Made by a program: the position numbers and the translations under genes
Assembly: GCF_016595275.2 (NCBI RefSeq)
Contig: NZ_JAENIQ020000002.1
Location: 310,001 to 374,000, forward strand
DNA: 64,000 nt
Reading direction: 5' to 3'
From: Corynebacterium pygosceleis
GTDB taxonomy: Bacteria; Actinomycetota; Actinomycetes; Mycobacteriales; Mycobacteriaceae
In this document: one piece after another, positions 58,656 through 64,000 of the stretch
Layout of the letters: each line of letters starts with the position of its first letter
How positions within the stretch are numbered: the first letter of the stretch is position 1
The notes under the pieces: generated by a model
What the model saw: only the letters and a program-made list of their open reading frames with translations
Told to the model about the DNA's origin: nothing
The model's database searches: none

Positions 58656-60011
58656 ATGTCCAACACACCCACCGTGCCGGTGATGACGGCCGCCAGCCAG
58701 ATCGACTCCCGGAAACTCACCCGGAACCAGAAGTCCATCGTCGGCCTCGTCATCATGGGCAACATCGCCGAATTCTTCGACATCTTCCTCATCGGTTTCG
58801 TGGTGTCCCTCCTGGTGAAACCGTGGCACCTCTCGGGATTCGAGGCCGGGGTCATCCTCGCCTGTTCCGGGCTCGGAACCGTGGCCGGAGCCATCCTCTG
58901 GGGACGCCTGGCCGACAAGGTCGGCCGCAAGGGCGCATTCCTGTGGTGCATCGTTCTCCTGGTCGTCTTCACCGCACTGTGCATCATCACACCGGACCGG
59001 GGATGGTGGCTGCTCGCCATCCTGCGGATCGGGGTCGGCATCGGAGTCGGTGGCCTGAACATCACCTCGATCCCCTACGTCCAGGAATTCGTGCCCGCCA
59101 AGCATCGTGGCCTCCTGGCGGGACTGGCCTCCGTGTTCATTCCCGTCGGCCTGCTCCTCGGTGCACAGGCACAGCAGTGGCTCGCCGAGCCCATCGGCTG
59201 GCGTGGCCTGATCGCCCTCGGCGTGATCCCGGTGTTTCTCTTGTTCTGGCTGGCCCGGGTACCCGAATCACCCCGTTTCCTCCAGACGCACGGCCGCGCC
59301 GAGGAAGCCCGACAGGCCTACGCCTGGGCGCTGATGGTTCCCGTCTCGGAGGTCGGTGAACTTCCTGAACTGAAGAAGGAGAACTCCGCCAGCTTCAGCA
59401 AGGTCTTCGGGGCCCACAAGAAGTCACTGGCGCTGATAACCTTCGGTTCCTTCTGTTTCATCCTCGGTTCCTTCACCATCCAGTCCTGGGGACAGACCCT
59501 GCTCAAGGACGGGTTCGGTTACACCGCCTCCATGGTCGGAATGATGTTCACCTTCGTCTCGCTCGCGGACATCATCGGCCGGCTCAGTTCAGCGTGGCTG
59601 TCCGACATCATCGGTCGCCGATGGGTGATGTTCAGCTTCGGCATGCTGGGGGCCGCCGGTTGCGTCATCTCCGCCACGGCCTCGACCGGAACGGTGTTCT
59701 TCATCGGTGTCCTCATCGCGATGATGTTCGGTGACGGAGCATTCGGCATCCTCAACGCCTTCGGTGCGGAGCAGTTCCCGAATGATGTGCGCTCGACGGG
59801 ACTCGGCCTCGGTTACGGCATCGGGGCCACTGCCAAGATCTTCGGGCCCGCGCTCATGGGCTTCCTCATCGGAGGTTCGGCCATCAAACAGGACGTCACA
59901 CTCGATGCGGTGCCCCCGGCGTTCTTCCTGTTCGCCACACTGCTCGCGCTCGGTGGCATCACCTACCTCTTCGCCAAGGAGACGAAGGCCCTGCAGCTGG
60001 AGAAGATCTGA
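58656..60011 (+). CDS. MFS permease, probable sugar-acid or lactone importer
   Basis: A 451-residue major facilitator with 12 predicted helices, the loop 2-3 motif GRLADKVGRKGA, the ESPRFL motif after helix 6 and the repeat SDIIGRR in the second half. This resembles the sugar porter and aromatic acid/H+ symporter groups. As the last gene of the operon it is the likely entry route for an unphosphorylated substrate, in contrast to the EIIABC used by ula operons. Confidence 0.88.
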   Translation: MSNTPTVPVMTAASQIDSRKLTRNQKSIVGLVIMGNIAEFFDIFLIGFVVSLLVKPWHLSGFEAGVILACSGLGTVAGAILWGRLADKVGRKGAFLWCIVLLVVFTALCIITPDRGWWLLAILRIGVGIGVGGLNITSIPYVQEFVPAKHRGLLAGLASVFIPVGLLLGAQAQQWLAEPIGWRGLIALGVIPVFLLFWLARVPESPRFLQTHGRAEEARQAYAWALMVPVSEVGELPELKKENSASFSKVFGAHKKSLALITFGSFCFILGSFTIQSWGQTLLKDGFGYTASMVGMMFTFVSLADIIGRLSSAWLSDIIGRRWVMFSFGMLGAAGCVISATASTGTVFFIGVLIAMMFGDGAFGILNAFGAEQFPNDVRSTGLGLGYGIGATAKIFGPALMGFLIGGSAIKQDVTLDAVPPAFFLFATLLALGGITYLFAKETKALQLEKI

Positions 60012-60160
60012 TCTCACCACCGGACACCGCAGCTGTGTCCCCCGCTGACGACGTTGACACCGGATCGGTCCCACCGATCCGGTGTCACCCGTTCCCGCAG
60101 GTGTTCCCCGGACCCGACGCACACGGGCCGGCCCCGCGACGGGGGCACGGAAACGACGAA

Positions 60161-60192
60161 ACCGCCGCCCCGGATGAATCCGGGGCGGCGGT
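60161..60192 (-). terminator. Terminator after rpsO (possibly bidirectional)
   Basis: Perfect 15-base arms (ACCGCCGCCCCGGAT and complement) with a two-base loop. On the minus strand it is followed by TTCGTCGTTTCC. It separates rpsO from the end of the sugar-acid operon. Confidence 0.8.
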
Positions 60193-60215
60193 GCCGTATC
60201 AGGGGTGCACCGAAA

Positions 60216-60485
60216 TCAGCGGCGCAGACCCAGGCGGGAGATCAGATCGCGGTAACGATCGACGTTGTTCTCCTTCAGGTACTTCAGCAGGCCACGACGG
60301 CGACCGACCATCAGGAGCAGGCCGCGACGGGAGTGGTGGTCGTGCTTGTGGAACTTGAGGTGCTCGGTGAGCTCACGGATTCGGGTGGTCAGCAGAGCGA
60401 TCTGAGCCTCCGGCGAACCGGTGTCGGACTCGTGCAGGCCGTACTCGGCCAGGATGGACTTCTTCTGCTCGGTGGAAAGTGCCAC
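60216..60485 (-). CDS. rpsO: 30S ribosomal protein S15
   Basis: An 89-residue S15 of normal length with the family pattern HDTG-like [30 protein letters not shown] and [10 protein letters not shown]. It binds 16S rRNA early in 30S assembly. GTG start after GAGGAG. Now separated from pnp by the inserted cluster. Confidence 0.98.
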   Translation of the reverse strand: MALSTEQKKSILAEYGLHESDTGSPEAQIALLTTRIRELTEHLKFHKHDHHSRRGLLLMVGRRRGLLKYLKENNVDRYRDLISRLGLRR

Positions 60486-60696
60486 GGAGTGTTCTCCTCT
60501 TACATAATTTCAGTCCACATGAAAAATTCCGTGTGCCGGGTTTGTTCTCTATCTTCATCAAGCCGACATCAAGCCGTCATCGAGCCGACGTCAACCGGAT
60601 TCCGGAGGATAACACCGCTTTCCGCACACGGGGAGCAACTGCTGTGGACCGCAGTCGCAAACCTCCGTCAACCATAGCACGACGACCCCGGCACCG

Positions 60697-61683
60697 TCAT
60701 TCGGACGACCGGTGCCGTTCCATGATCCCCCGGGTACGTCGGACATCCCGGTCCATGGCGGTGAGCAGCTCATCGACACCGTCGAACTTCTCCATACCCC
60801 GCAGGTGCTCGATGAAGTCGACCGCGCAGTGCCTGCCGTAGAGGTCGGCCTCCCGGTCCAGCACGAACGCCTCGACGCTCCGACGCTCGTCACCGAACGT
60901 GGGATTCGTTCCGACGGAGATGGCGGTGACGTAGCGGACCCCCGTTTCCATGTCCCCGTCAACGGGGCCGGCAGCCGGATCATCACAGAGGGTGAACCAT
61001 CCGCAGTAGACCCCGTCGGCGGGCACGGCGACGGACTCCGGGAAGTACAGGTTCGCCGTCGGATAGCCGAGTTCCCGACCACCGCGCCCCGCTCCACGGA
61101 CGACCTCACCGGACAGGCGGAAGGGACGTCCGAGCGCCCAGTTGGCCCGGGCCACGTCCCCCTCACGCAGGAGCCCCCGGATCACGGAGGACGAGATGGT
61201 GATCCCGTCCTCCGTGAGAAGCTCCCGGACATCCACCCTGATCCCGTGACGCTCCCCCAGTTCACGGAGGGTGTCGGTGTTCCCGGAGGCCCGGTGCCCG
61301 AAGGTGAAGTTCTCCCCGACGACGACGGTGTCCGCTCTGAGCCGGTCCACGAGGACGCCCCTGACGAACTCCCCGGGGCTCTGCTTCGCCATGTCCACGG
61401 TGAAGGGGACGACGAGCATGTGGTCCACCCCCAGCTCCCGGGCGAGATCCGCCCGGGTGGCGACGGTACCGAGCATCGGGGGAAGCCTGTCCGGTGCGAA
61501 CACCGCCATCGGGTGCGGGTCAAACGTCATGAGAACCGAGGGCAGGCCGCATTCCCGGGCCCGTCGGGTTGCCGCCGCGATGAGCCGACGGTGACCCCGG
61601 TGAACCCCGTCGAAGACGCCGATGGTCACCACCGACCCGTCGAGGTCGGTGGGTATCTTCTCGAGTCCGTGCCAAATGTCCAC
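60697..61683 (-). CDS. ribF: Bifunctional riboflavin kinase/FMN adenylyltransferase RibF
   Basis: A 328-residue RibF: N-terminal nucleotidyltransferase with GVFDGVHRGHRRLI (about 23-36) and C-terminal flavokinase with GRPFRLSGEVVRGAGRG and GYPTANL. It makes FMN and then FAD. GTG 61683 is six bases after a TACCCT element (61690-61695), so the mRNA is probably leaderless. Divergent from truB with only 34 bases between. Confidence 0.97.
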   Translation of the reverse strand: MDIWHGLEKIPTDLDGSVVTIGVFDGVHRGHRRLIAAATRRARECGLPSVLMTFDPHPMAVFAPDRLPPMLGTVATRADLARELGVDHMLVVPFTVDMAKQSPGEFVRGVLVDRLRADTVVVGENFTFGHRASGNTDTLRELGERHGIRVDVRELLTEDGITISSSVIRGLLREGDVARANWALGRPFRLSGEVVRGAGRGGRELGYPTANLYFPESVAVPADGVYCGWFTLCDDPAAGPVDGDMETGVRYVTAISVGTNPTFGDERRSVEAFVLDREADLYGRHCAVDFIEHLRGMEKFDGVDELLTAMDRDVRRTRGIMERHRSSE

Positions 61684-61717
61684 CGGTACAGGGTACGTGA
61701 TCGCCTAAACTGTCCGC
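61684..61717. promoter_or_regulatory. Compact divergent ribF/truB promoter
   Basis: TACCCT (minus strand, 61690-61695) and TAAACT (plus strand, 61706-61711) lie ten bases apart, each six bases from its start codon. Each promoter's -35 must lie in the other gene, so the two polymerases cannot bind together. Confidence 0.65.
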
Positions 61718-62620
61718 ATGACTGATCCCCTCGCCACTTCCGGACTCGTTGTCGTGGACAAACCCGCGGGTTTGACCTCCCATGATGTGATCGCCCGCCT
61801 CCGCAGGGCGTTCGGGACCAGGAGGGTCGGCCACGCGGGAACCCTCGACCCGATGGCGACCGGGGTCCTCGTCGTCGGTGTCGAACGGGGAACCCGTTTT
61901 CTCGCGCACCTCGTGGCGGAGACGAAGTCCTACACCGGCACCATCAGACTCGGTTCCGCGACGACGACGGATGACGCCGAGGGGGAGACCGTCTCCACCG
62001 CCGCAGCCGACACGGTGACCGGACTCGACGACGCGGCGATCGCCGCGGGGCTCGCTGATCTGCGGGGTGACATCATGCAGAAACCGAGTGCCGTCAGTGC
62101 CATCAAGATAGACGGAAAGCGCGCACATGAGCGGGTGCGGGCGGGAGAGACCGTGGACATACCGGCCCGTCCGGTCACCGTGCACCGCCTCGAGGTCACG
62201 GATCTCCGCCGGAACGCGGGATCCATCGACATCGACGTGGACGTCCTCTGTTCCTCCGGCACCTACATCCGTTCCCTCGCCCGTGATCTCGGCGCGACAC
62301 TCGGGGTGGGCGGCCATCTGACCGCGCTCCGACGGACCTCCGTCGGCCCGTTCGACGTCACCCGGGCGCAACCGCTCGCGGAGATCACGGAACACCCGGA
62401 ACTGTCCCTGAGCCTCGATGAGGCTCTGGCCGTCTCCTTCCCGGTGCTCGGGGTCACGGAGGAGGAGGGCTCCGCCCTGGCAATGGGAAAGTGGCTGGAA
62501 CCGCGCGGGTTGAAGGGCGTTCACGCCGCCGTCACCCCTGACGGCCGCTCCGTGGCACTGGTCAGGGAGACCGGGAAGCGTCTGGCCACGGTGTTCGTCG
62601 CGCGCCCGTCGACACTCTGA
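61718..62620 (+). CDS. truB: tRNA pseudouridine(55) synthase TruB
   Basis: A 300-residue TruB that makes pseudouridine 55 in the T loop of tRNAs. The catalytic Asp44 is in GHAGTLDPMATGVL; later motifs KSYTGTIRLG and SSGTYIRSLARDLG are present. ATG 61718 is six bases after TAAACT: leaderless. It is convergent with pptT. Confidence 0.97.
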   Translation: MTDPLATSGLVVVDKPAGLTSHDVIARLRRAFGTRRVGHAGTLDPMATGVLVVGVERGTRFLAHLVAETKSYTGTIRLGSATTTDDAEGETVSTAAADTVTGLDDAAIAAGLADLRGDIMQKPSAVSAIKIDGKRAHERVRAGETVDIPARPVTVHRLEVTDLRRNAGSIDIDVDVLCSSGTYIRSLARDLGATLGVGGHLTALRRTSVGPFDVTRAQPLAEITEHPELSLSLDEALAVSFPVLGVTEEEGSALAMGKWLEPRGLKGVHAAVTPDGRSVALVRETGKRLATVFVARPSTL

Positions 62621-62627
62621 ACCGGCG

Positions 62628-63284
62628 TCAGGTGATCGCCGTCGTCGCGATGACGTATCCGTCCCGCATCACCCACCGGCCCGAGATGAAGGGCACCGGT
62701 GTCGGGCGGACGAGCAGGTACGACACGAATGTGCCGTCGACCCGCAGGTCGATCTCCGCCTGCTCGAAGCCCAGCCAGCGGTGGGTCAACGGAAACCACG
62801 CTTTGTAGGTGGCCTCCTTCGCGCAGAACAACAGACGGTCGGCGCCCCTGATCCCCGCGTCCCGGAACTTCTTCAACTGCGGAAGTTCGCCTTCCCGTGC
62901 GATGGAACCGAGGATCCCCTCCGGGAGGGGTTCGAGGGGTTCAGCGTCCAGTCCGAGCGAACGGACCAGCAGTGACGGGGCGACGACAGCCGCACGGAAC
63001 CCCTCGGTGTGGGTGAGGGAACCGGACACCGCGGGCGGGAGCAGCGGCATTCCCCGTTCGCCCCGCAGAATCGGTGCGCCCGTCTCCCGCCCGAGTTGCT
63101 CCAGTGCCCGGTGCGCGCACCAGCGGGCGTCACCGAACTCCGCCTTACGGACATCGAGGGAATGGGTCACCAGGGCCTTCTCCAGGGGGTGCAGCCCGTT
63201 GAAGTTGGTGAGGTCGTTCACCCCGATCTCGGTCTTCACCCAGCAGAACCTGGCGGAGTTCGGGAACAGGTCACCGTCAAGCAT
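62628..63284 (-). CDS. pptT: 4'-phosphopantetheinyl transferase PptT
   Basis: A 218-residue Sfp-type transferase that moves phosphopantetheine from CoA to carrier proteins of fatty acid, mycolic acid and polyketide synthesis. The magnesium ligands Asp113 and Glu115 are in LGLDAEP, with Glu157 and Lys161 in CAKEATYKAWFP; the early motif SGSLTHTEG is at 87-95. The ATG overlaps the upstream metallophosphoesterase gene by eight bases. Confidence 0.95.
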   Translation of the reverse strand: MLDGDLFPNSARFCWVKTEIGVNDLTNFNGLHPLEKALVTHSLDVRKAEFGDARWCAHRALEQLGRETGAPILRGERGMPLLPPAVSGSLTHTEGFRAAVVAPSLLVRSLGLDAEPLEPLPEGILGSIAREGELPQLKKFRDAGIRGADRLLFCAKEATYKAWFPLTHRWLGFEQAEIDLRVDGTFVSYLLVRPTPVPFISGRWVMRDGYVIATTAIT

Positions 63285-64000
63285 CCCGCACCTCCATCAC
63301 CGGATACGGCCAGGTCCACTCCCCCTGCAGGTGCCGGTTCCACTCCCTCGGGTAACCGAGGGACACCTCCGTGTGCGGGACACCGTCGACCACCGTCGTC
63401 CCCGGGGTGTGCAGGTGTCCGTAGATGACGGAACGCGCCCCGTACCGCTGCGCCCAGGCACGTGTGTGGCGGGTGCCGCACCAGAGGGAGAGCTCCGGGA
63501 ACGCCAGCTTCTTCACCGGTTCTATGACCAGTGGCCAGTGGTTGATGAGGATCGTCGGACCGGAGACCTTGCTGAGCCGCTTGATCGAGTACGCCAGACG
63601 GTCCCAGCACCACGCACGGATGTCGACGAACGGGGCGATGGCGAACTGGTCGGTCATCACCACCTGCCGGTCGTGGGCGGCCTGAACGGCCTGTTCCACC
63701 GTGGAACCGGTCTTCCGGAAGGAGTAGTCGTAGAGGGTGAACAGCGGTACCACTGTCACCCCGTCGAACACCGGGTACGGGTCTTCCGGGGTGAGAACGT
63801 CGATCTTCCGGCATCCGGCCACGAGTTCGTCGTATTTGGCACGCCCCTGGTACCGGTCCGTCGAACGGCAGAACAGTTCGTGGTTGCCGGGCACCCAGAT
63901 CACACAGGCGAACCGCTTCCGGAGCCGGTTCAGGATCTGCAGGACCAGTTCGGTGCGTTCGGCGACGTCCCCCGCGACGATCAGCCAGTCCGACGGGTCA
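63277..64000 (-). CDS. Metallophosphoesterase, PptH-like phosphopantetheinyl hydrolase (5' end outside the window)
   Basis: At least 241 residues of a calcineurin-like phosphoesterase; the gene continues beyond the right edge. Visible motifs are VAGDVAER, VPGNHELF (GNHE), ILINHWP and YGHLHTPG (GHLH). In M. tuberculosis the gene upstream of pptT (Rv2795c, PptH) encodes the enzyme that removes phosphopantetheine from carrier proteins; the same order and an eight-base overlap support that role here. Confidence 0.85.
   Translation of the reverse strand, partial: DPSDWLIVAGDVAERTELVLQILNRLRKRFACVIWVPGNHELFCRSTDRYQGRAKYDELVAGCRKIDVLTPEDPYPVFDGVTVVPLFTLYDYSFRKTGSTVEQAVQAAHDRQVVMTDQFAIAPFVDIRAWCWDRLAYSIKRLSKVSGPTILINHWPLVIEPVKKLAFPELSLWCGTRHTRAWAQRYGARSVIYGHLHTPGTTVVDGVPHTEVSLGYPREWNRHLQGEWTWPYPVMEVRDA

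Noticed and set aside
53340..60011. att-like direct repeats or integrase marking the sugar cluster as a mobile element
   Set aside because: No integrase gene and no obvious duplicated ends; GC content and codon use look like the surroundings.

Overview
The window is a chromosomal stretch of a high-GC Corynebacterium. The gene order hrpA-nrdR-divS-lexA-sugR, then ptsI/fruK/ptsH, hflX, dapF-miaA, miaB, gluABCD, recX-recA, bioY-bioM-bioN, pspA-clgR-cinA-pgsA, terC, ftsK, rnj-dapA-thyX-dapB, pnp, rpsO, ribF, truB is, as far as I recall it, the order of the Corynebacterium glutamicum chromosome, and several proteins (SugR, PNPase, RecA) read as corynebacterial versions. GC content is high throughout. 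I see no rRNA, tRNA, insertion sequence or CRISPR array.

Layout. 1-37: first codons of a leaderless response regulator. 208-2484: peroxide defence (ahpD, ahpC, divergent oxyR). 2527-8544: hrpA, nrdR and the SOS pair divS/lexA with candidate LexA boxes between them. 8981-14612: sugar PTS control and general components (sugR, a degenerate pfkB paralogue, ptsI, fruK, ptsH), but without the fruR and ptsF genes that flank fruK in C. glutamicum. 14713-21356: uracil permease, an exported amidase, hflX and three small hypothetical genes. 21425-29000: dapF, miaA, conserved actinobacterial hypotheticals and miaB. 29209-32649: glutamate ABC uptake. 32781-35211: recX, recA and a DUF3046 gene. 35317-37422: biotin ECF transporter. 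37565-41660: envelope-stress genes, cinA, pgsA, a YciI protein and terC behind a manganese riboswitch. 41886-53093: ftsK, rnj, dapA, thyX, dapB and pnp. 53340-60011: an accessory sugar-acid cluster. 60216-64000: rpsO, ribF, truB, pptT and the 5'-truncated pptH.

The most unusual part is 53340-60011, placed between pnp and rpsO, which are neighbours in the core order. It holds a SorC-type regulator facing a tight six-gene operon: phosphotriesterase-family lactonase, a UlaD-like decarboxylase homologue, UlaE-like 3-epimerase, UlaF/AraD-like 4-epimerase, a PfkB sugar kinase and an MFS permease. It resembles an ascorbate/ketogulonate route rebuilt without a PTS: import by MFS, phosphorylation by PfkB, lactone opening by a different fold from UlaG, then conversion to D-xylulose 5-phosphate. 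The UlaD homologue has lost the hallmark Lys and second Asp of its family, so its reaction may be new.

Regulation can be read directly in several places: candidate LexA operators at divS/lexA and recA, a BioQ-type palindrome in the bioY promoter, a yybP-ykoY riboswitch with a competing terminator before terC, and a striking number of leaderless starts in which a TANNNT -10 element lies 6-8 bases before the start codon.
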